The position numbers were made by a program, and so were the translations under genes. A DNA stretch of 64,000 bases from Heliomarina sp018223035 (GTDB lineage: Bacteria; Pseudomonadota; Alphaproteobacteria; Rhodobacterales; Rhodobacteraceae), in the NCBI GenBank assembly GCA_018223035.1, contig JAAEZD010000004.1, positions 248,001 to 312,000 of the forward strand, written 5' to 3'. A model generated the notes under the pieces. The model did not search any database and was not told where the DNA came from. It saw only the letters and a program-made list of their open reading frames with translations. Positions 23,679-32,579 of this stretch are shown here, piece by piece; within the stretch, counting starts at the first letter, position 1, and each line of letters starts with the position of its first letter.

Positions 23679-25568
23679 TTACGCTGATTTGCGGCCGTTT
23701 TCGTAAACGCGGTTCAGCAGCGCGGCTTCAAGCTCTTTCTCAAGCTCCTTGGCCTTGGCGATATAAGCCGCGTTTTCGCTGGCCGGGATATTCGGATCCC
23801 AGACCTCGGCCAGTTGCCGGACCGTGACCCGGTCATGGGCATAGAAGGTCTGAGCCGCCTCGCTTGCCTCGTATTCCGAAAGGCCGATGTTCTCGAGCAC
23901 GTAGCGCCCGGCGCGCAGGGAGCTGTCGAACATCTCGCGCACGATGTCGTTCGCGCCTGCCTTGTAGAGTTCAAACACATGCGGGCGGTCATAAGCACGG
24001 GCCACGATATGCAGGTCGGGGCGCTGGCGGCGCGCATAGGCCACCAGCATCGTGGCCTTGTCCTTGTCATCCATCGCCACGACCAGCACGCGCGCCTTCT
24101 GCAAGCCTGCCGCCCGCAGCAGCTCGGGCCGGGTTGGATCGCCAAGAAAGCCCTTGAACCCGAAACGCCGCATCAGCTGGATCGTTTGCATGTCGTGGTC
24201 AAGAACGATGGTCTTGAACCCGCTGGCTTGTACCAGCCGGTTGACGATCTGCCCGAAACGGCCAATCCCGGCGATGATGACGGGGCCTTCCTCATCGATC
24301 TCGTCAGGCTTGTACTTCGGGCTTGCCACATCACTCATCCGGCGCGAGATCAGCTCGTACAGGATGAACAGGAGCGGCGTGATCAGCATCGTCAGGGCGA
24401 CGATCAGCAACAGTTTTTCCGCGACATCGCCGGGGATGACGTTCTGCTGGGTTGAAAAGGAGATCAGCACGAACCCGAATTCCCCGGCCTGTGCCAGCGA
24501 GAGGGTAAAGAGCCAGCGGTCGCGCCCCTTGAGCTTAAAGGCGCGTCCCAGCAGGTAAAGCACGATGCCCTTGACCAGGATGACCAGCACGGCCAGCCCG
24601 ATCAGGTCGGCGGCATCCGCGAAAAAGGCGGTGAAATTGATCCCCGCGCCCACGGTAATAAAGAACAGCCCCAGCAGCAGACCTTTGAACGGTTCAAGGT
24701 CGCTTTCCAGCTCGTGCCTGAATTCGCTGTTGGCCAGCACGACGCCCGCAAGGAACGCGCCAAGCGCGGGTGACAGGCCCACCAGCGTCATCAGGAAGGA
24801 AATGCCGACCACGATCAGCAGCGCCAGCGCCGTATACATCTCGCGCAGGCCTGCCACGTGGATGAACCGGAACACGGGCCGCGTCAGGTAGATGCCCGCA
24901 AGGATGACCAGACCGATCACGCCGATCGTCACCAGCGTGACCGCCCAGCCCGGCAAGCCCTCGACAAGCGAAACCGCATGGCCATGCCCCTCGGCGGCGG
25001 CCTCGTGTATCGCAAGGGAAATCGACCCGTCGTCATTGATCGCGCCGTAGATTTCATTGACGGCAAGCAGCGGCAGCAAGGCTAGGATCGGGATCACCGC
25101 GATATCCTGCGTCAGCAGCACCGAAAAGGCGGAACGCCCGCCGCCCGTCTGCATCAGCCCCTTTTCCGACAGGGTCTGAAGTACGATGGCGGTCGAGGAG
25201 AGCGACAGAGCAAGACCGATGGCGACGGCGGTCGCAAAGGGCTGCCCGGCGGCAATGGCGGCGGCCATGATGACCAGCGTACTCAGCACAACTTGCAACC
25301 CGCCCAGACCGATCAGTTTGTGGCGCATGTTCCAGAGCGCCCTCGGTTCGAGTTCGAGACCGATCAGGAACAGCATCATCACGACGCCGAATTCGGCGAA
25401 ATGGCGCAGTTCTTCCATTTCGGAGCCGACCAGATGAAACACCGGCCCGATGACGATGCCCGCGGCCAGATAGCCAAGTACGGATCCAAGCCCAAGCCGG
25501 GCGGCAATCGGCACCGCGATCACCGCGGCTGCCAGATAGATCGAGGCTTGGTAGAGGAAACTATCCAT
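23679..25568 (-). CDS. Kef/CPA2-type monovalent cation:proton antiporter with TrkA-N domain
   Basis: 629 residues. The N-terminal ~390 hold 12-13 hydrophobic segments of the sodium/proton exchanger fold, with LFLIGLELEPRALW, SLSSTAIVLQTLSEKG and LTQDIAVIPILALLPL typical of KefB/KefC. A cytoplasmic Rossmann TrkA-N domain follows from about 418 (IIAGIGRFGQIVNRLVQASG and VLDHD), which in KefC senses NAD(H) or glutathione adducts. It should exchange K+ or Na+ for H+ across the inner membrane. No KefF/KefG flavoprotein subunit gene is adjacent. It is convergent with cobT and upstream of the Lrp gene on the same strand, 39 bases away. Confidence 0.92.
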   Translation of the reverse strand: MDSFLYQASIYLAAAVIAVPIAARLGLGSVLGYLAAGIVIGPVFHLVGSEMEELRHFAEFGVVMMLFLIGLELEPRALWNMRHKLIGLGGLQVVLSTLVIMAAAIAAGQPFATAVAIGLALSLSSTAIVLQTLSEKGLMQTGGGRSAFSVLLTQDIAVIPILALLPLLAVNEIYGAINDDGSISLAIHEAAAEGHGHAVSLVEGLPGWAVTLVTIGVIGLVILAGIYLTRPVFRFIHVAGLREMYTALALLIVVGISFLMTLVGLSPALGAFLAGVVLANSEFRHELESDLEPFKGLLLGLFFITVGAGINFTAFFADAADLIGLAVLVILVKGIVLYLLGRAFKLKGRDRWLFTLSLAQAGEFGFVLISFSTQQNVIPGDVAEKLLLIVALTMLITPLLFILYELISRRMSDVASPKYKPDEIDEEGPVIIAGIGRFGQIVNRLVQASGFKTIVLDHDMQTIQLMRRFGFKGFLGDPTRPELLRAAGLQKARVLVVAMDDKDKATMLVAYARRQRPDLHIVARAYDRPHVFELYKAGANDIVREMFDSSLRAGRYVLENIGLSEYEASEAAQTFYAHDRVTVRQLAEVWDPNIPASENAAYIAKAKELEKELEAALLNRVYENGRKSA

Positions 25569-25607
25569 TGTCAGTCGGTTCCTTCCCGAGAGGGACGAAG
25601 TACATGT

Positions 25608-26063
25608 TTACGTCGGCAGCGGCGCGTCGCGTTTGAGCTGATCCATCACGATCTGGCTTTGCACGCGCGCCACGGCGGGGTGCGGCAGGATGACTTCGTG
25701 TATCAGCGCATTCAGGGCGGGCAAATCACTGCAATAGACGCGTAACAGATAATCAGCTTCGCCGGTCATGGTCCATGCGCTTGTGATCTCGGCCCGGGAT
25801 CGGATCAACCGCGCGAAAGAAGCGGATTGCTCGGGGCCGTGAGTGCCAAGCTGGACCTGCACGAACCCCTGCACGCTGAGCCCAAGGCGCAGCGGGTCGA
25901 GCCGCGCCGAATAGCCTTGGATAATGCCATCGGCCTCAAGCCGCTGGCGGCGGCGCCCGGCCTGGCTGGGCGAGAGGTTCAAAAGCTCACCCAATTCCTG
26001 CGCTGTCAAATGCGCATTGCCCTGCAGCGCCGCGAGCAGGCGTGTATCCGTGTCATCAAGCAT
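25608..26063 (-). CDS. Lrp/AsnC-family transcriptional regulator
   Basis: 151 residues: an N-terminal winged helix (DTRLLAALQGNAHLTAQELGELLNLSPSQAGRRRQRLEADGII, about 3-46) and a C-terminal RAM ligand-binding domain (VQVQLGTHG...SAWTMTGEADYLLRVYCSDLPALNALI). It is divergent from hppD with a 145-base spacer that contains a perfect 7+3+7 palindrome, so it probably controls hppD (and itself) in response to an aromatic amino acid. That regulatory link is inferred from position only. Confidence 0.93.
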   Translation of the reverse strand: MLDDTDTRLLAALQGNAHLTAQELGELLNLSPSQAGRRRQRLEADGIIQGYSARLDPLRLGLSVQGFVQVQLGTHGPEQSASFARLIRSRAEITSAWTMTGEADYLLRVYCSDLPALNALIHEVILPHPAVARVQSQIVMDQLKRDAPLPT

Positions 26064-26141
26064 ATGCGGCGAATCCTTTATTCTTACTTACGTAGTGCAT
26101 GTTTCCCGCATAACTACCCTTGATCCTAATCAAAAACGCGC

Positions 26142-26158
26142 AACTTCAGCATGAAGTT
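26142..26158. promoter_or_regulatory. palindromic operator candidate between the Lrp gene and hppD
   Basis: AACTTCA-GCA-TGAAGTT is a perfect 17-base palindrome, 50 bases before the hppD start and the only strong dyad in the divergent spacer. Confidence 0.55.
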
Positions 26159-26208
26159 TACGTTACGATTTCGCTAACCAGAAATGACAGCCAGAGGAGA
26201 AGCGAATC

Positions 26209-27303
26209 ATGGGTCCTTTCCCGCATGACGCACCGAAATCCGAAATCACCGAAGCCAACCCGGCCGGAACGGACGGGTTCGAATTCGTCGAGTTCGCCCA
26301 TCCCGATCCCGAAGAACTGCGCGGTGTTTTCTCGCGTATGGGCTACGAATGCGTCGCCCGCCACAAGTCCAAGAATGTCGAGCTTTGGCAGCAGGGCGAT
26401 ATCACCTATATCCTGAATGCCGAACCGAACAGTTTTGCCTCACGCTTTGTCGATCTGCACGGTCCCTGTGCACCGTCGATGGGCTGGCGTGTCGTGGACG
26501 CACAGCATGCGTTCGACCACGCGGTTGCGAATGGCGCCGAGCCTTACACCGGCGATGACAAGACGATGGATGTGCCCGCGATCCTCGGGATCGGCGGATC
26601 GTTGATCTATTTCATCGACCAGTATTACGACACCTCGCCTTATAACGAGGAATTCGAATGGCTGGCGCAGTCCAAGCCGCGCGGCGTCGGGTTCTATTAC
26701 CTCGATCACCTGACCCATAACGTGTTCAAGGGCAACATGGACACCTGGTTCAAGTTTTACGGCGATCTGTTCAATTTCCGCGAAATCCGCTTTTTCGACA
26801 TCGAGGGCAAGTTCACCGGGCTGTTCTCGCGCGCGCTGACCTCGCCCTGCGGCCGGATCCGTATTCCGCTGAACGAGGACCGGGGAGAAACAGGCCAGAT
26901 CGTGTCCTACCTCAAGAAGTACAATGGCGAAGGTATCCAGCATATCGCGGTCGGATCGGACAATATCTATGACAGCACCGATGCGATTGCCGACAAGGGC
27001 GTGAAATTCATGCCCGGTCCGCCGGATACCTATTACGACATGTCCAAGGATCGCGTCGTTGACCATGACGAACCGATCGAGCGGATGAAAAAGCACGGTA
27101 TCCTGATCGATGGCGAAGGCGTCGTCGATGGCGGCGAAACCCGTATCCTGCTGCAGATCTTCTCAAAAACAGTGATCGGTCCGATCTTTTTCGAGTTTAT
27201 CCAGCGCAAGGGCGATGACGGGTTCGGCGAAGGCAACTTCAAGGCGCTGTTCGAGTCCATCGAACAGGAGCAGATCGACAATGGTGAGATCGCGGCGGAG
27301 TAA
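26209..27303 (+). CDS. hppD: 4-hydroxyphenylpyruvate dioxygenase
   Basis: 364 residues with two vicinal-oxygen-chelate halves. The Fe(II) ligands fit His in YLDHLTHNV (about 166), His in GIQHIAV (about 245) and Glu in GPIFFEFIQRKGD (about 330). The C-terminal GFGEGNFKALFESIE is the family signature. It converts 4-hydroxyphenylpyruvate to homogentisate in tyrosine degradation. The ribosome site GAGGAG is 9 bases upstream. It stands alone: no homogentisate dioxygenase gene lies in the window. A strong terminator follows. Confidence 0.96.
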   Translation: MGPFPHDAPKSEITEANPAGTDGFEFVEFAHPDPEELRGVFSRMGYECVARHKSKNVELWQQGDITYILNAEPNSFASRFVDLHGPCAPSMGWRVVDAQHAFDHAVANGAEPYTGDDKTMDVPAILGIGGSLIYFIDQYYDTSPYNEEFEWLAQSKPRGVGFYYLDHLTHNVFKGNMDTWFKFYGDLFNFREIRFFDIEGKFTGLFSRALTSPCGRIRIPLNEDRGETGQIVSYLKKYNGEGIQHIAVGSDNIYDSTDAIADKGVKFMPGPPDTYYDMSKDRVVDHDEPIERMKKHGILIDGEGVVDGGETRILLQIFSKTVIGPIFFEFIQRKGDDGFGEGNFKALFESIEQEQIDNGEIAAE

Positions 27304-27337
27304 CGTCTCCCGCTTGCAAGCGATCCACGGGGAGGAG

Positions 27338-27366
27338 AACGGGCGGCATCCAGCCGCCCGTTTTTT
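27338..27366 (+). terminator. Rho-independent terminator of hppD
   Basis: A perfect 10-base stem AACGGGCGGC / GCCGCCCGTT with loop ATCCA runs into T6. Confidence 0.9.
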
Positions 27367-27388
27367 GCGTGATGCGCAGAGGTGGCGT

Positions 27389-30133
27389 TTAGCCGCTCGG
27401 AATCTTCAAGGTCAGGTTGCGCCCGCCCTTGGAGTAGCGAAGCTCGCTGTCGCCGATGGCCACGATGCGTCCGCCATCGACACTGTCGCCGACCTGAACC
27501 TTTTTATACCGGCCGCTGGGCAGCCGCACGAGCGCGCGCCGGTTCGACGGCGTGCCATAGACCCCGATGAGGTTCACGCGGCGCAGGTTGATCGCATTGT
27601 CGAGCGTTGCCTGCCGCGCCACCGAGGCCGAGGATGGAATGGTCGGCTGCACACGGACAGGCGCGACAGGTTCGGGTTCGTCTTCTTCCTCGGGTGCCGC
27701 CCGAGCAGTGCTGACGATGCTGGCGAAATCGGCGGGGCGTGGATCGGGACGCCGCGACGCGGCGACGGCCTGTGCCGATGGCGGCGCGGGGGTTGCCTGT
27801 TCAGCGCGCAGGGTTTCCGCCTCTTCCTGAAGCGAGCGGGGCCGCAGCTTGGGCCGCAGCGTGGCCAGTTCGTCGCGGGTCAGCCCGCCAAGCTGCGTGC
27901 GTTCCTGACGTTCGGCCAGATCCTCTGGGCGCAGGCGCGGGCGCAGCTCGGCCAGACGGTCGCGTAGCGCGTCGCTTTCCGCCTCTTCCTGTGCGTCGAG
28001 CCGTTCGGGAATCGAGGAGGGGCGTATGGGCGGCAGACCGGCATAGATCCTGACGCCTTCGGGGTTCAGCGTGCCTTCGGGCGTGGCCTCGACAAGACCG
28101 TTTTCATCCAGCGCAAAAAGCGTACCGGCAGCGGCAGGCGAGCTCACCACATCCGGCGCCTCGTCCGTTTCAAATTCCTCGGGCTGGGGCAGGGCCACCG
28201 CATCCTGAGACATGTCGGTGCGGTCGATCGACGCGATGAACAGGTCGTCAAGACCGATCACGGCGGGCGAGGCAGGGGCCTCGGGCGCTTCGGGCCAGAT
28301 GCCGGTCGCGGCATAGCGGGCCTCTTTCTCGGCCTCGGTCTGCGGCTCGGCGGGGACCTCTGTCGTAACAGCCGTGTCCTCGCCCTCGGCCGGGGCCGTT
28401 TCCATATCCTGCGCATCGGCAACGGCTTCGTCATCCAGCACTTCGCTGTCGATCCTGGGTAGATCGTCGTCAATCGCGGGCAGCTCGTCTGCCGGGATCA
28501 CGTCGCTTTCGCCTTCGTCCAGCGCGTCAAGAACCGCCATGTCGGTTTCGCTCAGACCGGGCGCATCGGGCAGGTTCTGCAGGCTGTCATCCGCTGCCGG
28601 TGCCTCGGGCGCACCGGGTTCCGCCGCGATCTGCGGGCCCTGATCCACGTCCGTATCCGGCGCGGCATTCGGGTCGGTGTCGGTATCCGCCGCGCCCGGG
28701 CGAAACACGCCTTCGCTTTGCTCCACGGCGGTGACAACCGGGTCTGTATCCAGCACATCGGGGGCCGGTACAACGGCAGGAGTCAGCGCATGTTCGCTGG
28801 GCGCGTCGTCGGTGCCAAAGAGACCGGCAATCCCGTCATCCAGGAACAGGCTGGCCCATATCGCGACGGCCGCAAGGAACAATAGCAGCCCGGCGGTAAG
28901 GATCAGGCCAAGGTGACGGGGTTTGCCGCCCACCTTGTTGTCGCGCGCGCCAAACACAGTCATCTTGGCGGCTTCGTCACCGGCTTCGCTCATGGCGGCG
29001 GGGGGCGGCGGCGCGATCCGGCTGGTCGTCTGTTTCGGTCTGGTGGTAACGGGCGGGTCTTCTTTTTCACGCTTGCGGCTGAGAAAGGCGCTGAATCCGG
29101 TGGCCGTCGGCACCGGGTCTTCTTCGGGCTGCGTACGGAATTCGGGGGCCGTCAGCGTAAGATCCGGTTCGGCCTCTTCATACTCCGGTTCTTGATATTC
29201 AAAGGCGGCCACGACCCGGTCGGGGTCGGTTTCGATCTTGGCCCTGACCTCGGCCTCTTCTTGCGGCTCGTCCTCATCGTCTTGAGTGACGGTTTCAGCG
29301 ATTTCGGCAGCCACCGGCGTATGTTCGACCTCGGGGGCGACGCCACTGGCGACAGGACCGGGCGCCAGCGAGAAACGCGGCCGTTCAGCAGTCAGCAACT
29401 CGCCGGTCGCAGGGCTGTCTTCGGCAGGGGCGGGGCCTTCCCGTCGTGCCCGGCGCGAGGAAAACCCGGCGGGCGTCGTCGGCTGCGGGGCGGTGTCTTC
29501 CGTTTCGGGGGCTTCGTCCGTGTCTGGTTCAGGCTCTCCGACAGTTTGAGATTCTTCGACCGGTTCAGGTTCCGGCTCGGGGTAAACCGCCTTGCCGACG
29601 ACCACGACCGCGATTCCGTCCGGTTCTACCGTGTTCTTGCCAAACTCATGGGTCGCGGCCTTGGTCTGGCCAAACCACGGCTCGCCCAGAAACGCCTCAT
29701 CGCCGGGGATGGCCACAAAGGCCAGCGGCCCCATCTCATGCTCAACCGCAAAGGCTTCCGCTTCTTCAAGCGTTTCGCGCGCGACCGCCGCAACATGGGT
29801 CATGCGCCCGTCGCTGGCGGTGTCATAGACCAGTTCGCTCAGATCATAGGGCGTCGCCTCGGCAAGCGCCTCAAGCACGAGACTGTCGCGGATATCGCCC
29901 CGCGCATCCCCGGTTTCGACGCTCAGATATCTGATCTGCTCATTCGGCAGGATCAGCTTGGTGCGCAGTTTGCCGGTGGCAAGCTTCTTTGCCCTGGCGC
30001 GCAGCTCGGCCACGGCAGCGGTAAGATCGGGCGCGTCGAATCCGGCATCGCCCACATGACGCCATCCGCCGGCCGCCCGGTGCAGCAGGGTAATTCCGTC
30101 GAACGTCAAGGAAAGGGCAAAATCGGGTTTCAT
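27389..30133 (-). CDS. large single-pass membrane protein: PilM/GspL-like N-domain, acidic Pro-rich linkers, PilP/GspC-like C-domain
   Basis: About 914 residues from ATG 30133 (MKPDFALSLTFDGITLLHR); the open frame runs 64 codons further upstream into sequence without coding character. Residues 1-170 look like the actin-like cytoplasmic half of GspL/PilM (TKLILPNEQIRYLSVETGDARGDIRD...ALAEATPYDLSELVYD). Then comes a long acidic, Pro/Glu-rich disordered stretch, one membrane segment at about 404-425 (GLILTAGLLLFLAAVAIW), and a second long acidic stretch. The final ~75 residues have a PilP/GspC homology pattern (VNLIGVYGTPSNRRALVRLP...VQVGDSVDGGRIVAIGDSEL). No pilus or type II secretion gene is adjacent. 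Assignment of both ends is by pattern only. Confidence 0.75.
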   Translation of the reverse strand: MKPDFALSLTFDGITLLHRAAGGWRHVGDAGFDAPDLTAAVAELRARAKKLATGKLRTKLILPNEQIRYLSVETGDARGDIRDSLVLEALAEATPYDLSELVYDTASDGRMTHVAAVARETLEEAEAFAVEHEMGPLAFVAIPGDEAFLGEPWFGQTKAATHEFGKNTVEPDGIAVVVVGKAVYPEPEPEPVEESQTVGEPEPDTDEAPETEDTAPQPTTPAGFSSRRARREGPAPAEDSPATGELLTAERPRFSLAPGPVASGVAPEVEHTPVAAEIAETVTQDDEDEPQEEAEVRAKIETDPDRVVAAFEYQEPEYEEAEPDLTLTAPEFRTQPEEDPVPTATGFSAFLSRKREKEDPPVTTRPKQTTSRIAPPPPAAMSEAGDEAAKMTVFGARDNKVGGKPRHLGLILTAGLLLFLAAVAIWASLFLDDGIAGLFGTDDAPSEHALTPAVVPAPDVLDTDPVVTAVEQSEGVFRPGAADTDTDPNAAPDTDVDQGPQIAAEPGAPEAPAADDSLQNLPDAPGLSETDMAVLDALDEGESDVIPADELPAIDDDLPRIDSEVLDDEAVADAQDMETAPAEGEDTAVTTEVPAEPQTEAEKEARYAATGIWPEAPEAPASPAVIGLDDLFIASIDRTDMSQDAVALPQPEEFETDEAPDVVSSPAAAGTLFALDENGLVEATPEGTLNPEGVRIYAGLPPIRPSSIPERLDAQEEAESDALRDRLAELRPRLRPEDLAERQERTQLGGLTRDELATLRPKLRPRSLQEEAETLRAEQATPAPPSAQAVAASRRPDPRPADFASIVSTARAAPEEEDEPEPVAPVRVQPTIPSSASVARQATLDNAINLRRVNLIGVYGTPSNRRALVRLPSGRYKKVQVGDSVDGGRIVAIGDSELRYSKGGRNLTLKIPSG

Positions 30134-30315
30134 TCCGCGGCCATTCATCCCATTTTCAATATGTTGCCACCCCGGCATCCGGCATAGCCAGAGCCATCCC
30201 GACCAAGCCCAGTTTAAAGCAGGACTCTGCCGAGGAAAAGAAAAACACCACAGCAGACCTTGCGATATCACGGGCAACGCTTTCATCTTGAGATATAGTT
30301 CAAAGGAAACGAGTA

Positions 30316-31032
30316 ATGAAACCATCTATCCTTCTTGCCGGTGTTTTGGCTGCATTCTGCGCGACCACCGCGCCAGCCCTGCTTGCCGCACAGGAGTTAA
30401 CCCAATCCCGTCAAATTATCGTCAACGGTGAAGGAGAGGTCACTGCGGCCCCGGATATGGCCACGATCACCCTTGGCGTGACCCACCGGGCAGACGAAGC
30501 CAAGGCGGCGATGGACACGACATCGGATAATGTCACGGCGATTCTCGAACGTCTCGCGACACTTGGCGTGGCCGAGAGCGATATGCAGACCCGTAACCTG
30601 ACGCTCAATCCGGTCTGGTCCGACAATGGCCGGACCGATCTGGAACAGAACGTCATCACCGGATTCGTCGCGAGCAACACGATCTACGTCCGAGTCCGCG
30701 ATCTGGAAAGCCTTGGTCCTCTCCTCGATGCGGTGATCGAAGATGGCGCGAATGATTTCAATGGGTTGCAGTTTTCCATGCAGAACCCCGATCCGCTGAT
30801 GGACGAGGCCCGCAAGGCCGCCGTCAAGGACGCGATGGCCAAGGCGGTGCTCTATGCCGATGCCGCCGGTATCGAGCTGGGGCAGGTGCGTTCTATCACC
30901 GAACAGGGCGGCGGACGCCCGATGATGATGGAAATGGCGGCCTCTGCCCGCAAGGGTGGAGTGCCGATCGCGGCGGGCGAGGTGACTGTCAGTTCATCGG
31001 TCAGCATGGTCTTTGACATCGTCAGCCCCTGA
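30316..31032 (+). CDS. SIMPL-domain (DUF541) periplasmic protein
   Basis: 238 residues with a signal peptide (SILLAGVLAAFCATTAPALLAAQ). The SIMPL pattern runs throughout: RQIIVNGEGEVTAAPDMATITLGV, TDNVTAILERLATLGVAESDMQTRNLTLNPVW, NTIYVRVRDLESLGPLLD and the C-terminal PIAAGEVTVSSSVSMVFDI. Family members (for example E. coli YggE) are periplasmic oligomers linked to oxidative-stress tolerance; the mechanism is unknown. It is divergent from the large membrane-protein gene across 182 bases with no other feature seen, and ends at a terminator shared with metY. Confidence 0.9.
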   Translation: MKPSILLAGVLAAFCATTAPALLAAQELTQSRQIIVNGEGEVTAAPDMATITLGVTHRADEAKAAMDTTSDNVTAILERLATLGVAESDMQTRNLTLNPVWSDNGRTDLEQNVITGFVASNTIYVRVRDLESLGPLLDAVIEDGANDFNGLQFSMQNPDPLMDEARKAAVKDAMAKAVLYADAAGIELGQVRSITEQGGGRPMMMEMAASARKGGVPIAAGEVTVSSSVSMVFDIVSP

Positions 31033-31052
31033 AACCGTTCAAATCGAACAAA

Positions 31053-31086
31053 AAAAGCGCGCTGTTCGCAGCGGCGCGCTTTTCGT
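31053..31086. terminator. bidirectional terminator between the SIMPL gene and metY
   Basis: AAAAGCGCGC ... GCGCGCTTTT enclosing GCTG-TTCG-CAGC gives a symmetric A/T-flanked hairpin usable in both directions. Confidence 0.88.
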
Positions 31087-31104
31087 TTTCGGCAAGGCGA
31101 TGCC

Positions 31105-32397
31105 TCAGGCCGAGGCTTTGGCCAGCGCCTGATCCAGATCGGCGATCAGATCGTCCGCGTCTTCGATCCCGATGGAGATCCGCACCATGTTCGGCCCGGC
31201 GCCCGCCGCTTCCTGCTGCTCCGCCGTCAGCTGGCGGTGCGTGGTCGAGGCGGAATGGATCACCAGCGAGCGCGTATCGCCAAGGTTCGCCACATGGGAA
31301 AATATCTCGAGCGCGTTGACGAACTTCACGCAGGCTTCGTACCCGCCCTTGAGCGCAAAGGTGAAAAGCCCGCCCGCGCCCTTGGGACAGATGCGCGAGA
31401 CACGTTCGTAATACGGCGAGGATTCGAGACCCGCATAGGTCACGAAATCGACCCTCTCGTCCTGTTCGAGCCATGTCGCGACCTTCACGGCATTGGCCAC
31501 ATGACGTTCCATCCGCAGCGACAGGGTCTCGATCCCCATCAGCGTGTAATGCGCGCCTTGCGGATTCATCGTCATGCCCAGATCGCGCAGGCCAACGGCG
31601 ATCCCGTGAAAGGTAAAAGCCAGCGGCCCAAATGTTTCCGCGAATTTCAACCCGTGATAGGCGGGTTCCGGTTCAGATAGCGACGGGAACTTGCCCGAAG
31701 CCGCCCAGTCGAACTTGCCCGAATCCACGATGCAGCCACCCGTTACCGTGCCGTTGCCGGTCAGGTATTTCGTGGTCGAATGCACCACCAGCGTCGCCCC
31801 ATGTTCGATGGGCCGGCAAAGATAGGGCGTGGCCGAGGTGTTATCCACGATCAGCGGCAGCCCCGCTTTGTCGGCCACCGCCGAAACCGCGTCCAGATCG
31901 GTGATATAGCCGCCGGGGTTTGCGACGCTCTCGCAGAAGACCGCACGGGTGTCGTCGTCAATCGCCGCCTCCAGCGCATCGAGATCGTCGAAATCGACGA
32001 ATTTCGCGCTCCAGCCAAACCGTTTGATGGTCTGCGACATCTGCGTGACCGTACCGCCGTAAAGACGGGTGGATACGACCACGTTGCGCCCCGGTGCCAT
32101 CAGCGGGAACAGCGCCATGATCTGCGCCGCATGGCCAGAGGAACAGCAGACCGCGCCGACCCCGCCTTCGAGCGTGGCGATACGTTCCTGCAGCACGGCC
32201 ACTGTCGGGTTGGTCAGGCGGGAATAGATATAGCCGACCTCCTGCAGGTTGAACAAAGCCGCCGCGTGATCGGCGTCGCGAAAGACATAGGCGGTGGTCT
32301 GGTAGATCGGCGTCTGCCGCGCGCCGGTGGCCGGATCGGGCCGAGCGCCGGCATGGATCTGCAAGGTGTCGAAACCATAACTGGGGGCGTCGCTCAT
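31105..32397 (-). CDS. metY: O-acetylhomoserine aminocarboxypropyltransferase (O-acetylhomoserine sulfhydrylase) MetY
   Basis: 430 residues, a Cys/Met-metabolism PLP enzyme. The Schiff-base lysine lies in VVHSTTKYLTGNG (K210), with YSRLTNPT and SSGHAAQ in the N-terminal half and LGDTRSLVIHSASTTH near the C-terminus. This matches the ~430-residue MetY subgroup rather than the ~390-residue MetZ/MetB group. It makes homocysteine from O-acetylhomoserine and sulfide in the cytoplasm. The divergent region ahead of it contains the operator-like boxes of the next gene; no SAM riboswitch was recognised. Confidence 0.94.
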   Translation of the reverse strand: MSDAPSYGFDTLQIHAGARPDPATGARQTPIYQTTAYVFRDADHAAALFNLQEVGYIYSRLTNPTVAVLQERIATLEGGVGAVCCSSGHAAQIMALFPLMAPGRNVVVSTRLYGGTVTQMSQTIKRFGWSAKFVDFDDLDALEAAIDDDTRAVFCESVANPGGYITDLDAVSAVADKAGLPLIVDNTSATPYLCRPIEHGATLVVHSTTKYLTGNGTVTGGCIVDSGKFDWAASGKFPSLSEPEPAYHGLKFAETFGPLAFTFHGIAVGLRDLGMTMNPQGAHYTLMGIETLSLRMERHVANAVKVATWLEQDERVDFVTYAGLESSPYYERVSRICPKGAGGLFTFALKGGYEACVKFVNALEIFSHVANLGDTRSLVIHSASTTHRQLTAEQQEAAGAGPNMVRISIGIEDADDLIADLDQALAKASA

Positions 32398-32516
32398 CTG
32401 TCTCTCTCCCGTGTTCAGATGTGTCGCATATGCCTAGGTCATCGCGTCGATCAGGGCAACAACCATGGCGCTGCACGGCAATGTCACCCGCCGGTCACGA
32501 TCGGAACATACTCTGC

Positions 32517-32563
32517 GACTATGTTGACTATTAAGGTTGAATAACATAGTCAGTAACTATGTT
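32517..32563. promoter_or_regulatory. three ACTATGTT boxes upstream of an uncharacterised gene
   Basis: GACTATGTT (32517-32525) and its exact inverse AACATAGTC (32543-32551) form a 9-base dyad, and a third copy ACTATGTT lies at 32556-32563. The third box overlaps an ATG at 32559, which argues for the real start at 32580, where GGAGG is ideally spaced. Confidence 0.6.
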
Positions 32564-32579
32564 GAATATGGAGGCTGAA

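Noticed and set aside
30134..30325. N-terminal extension of the large membrane-protein gene to 30325
   Set aside because: The added 64 codons are Trp/Leu-rich without family pattern and reach into the SIMPL start region; ATG 30133 begins the recognisable domain.
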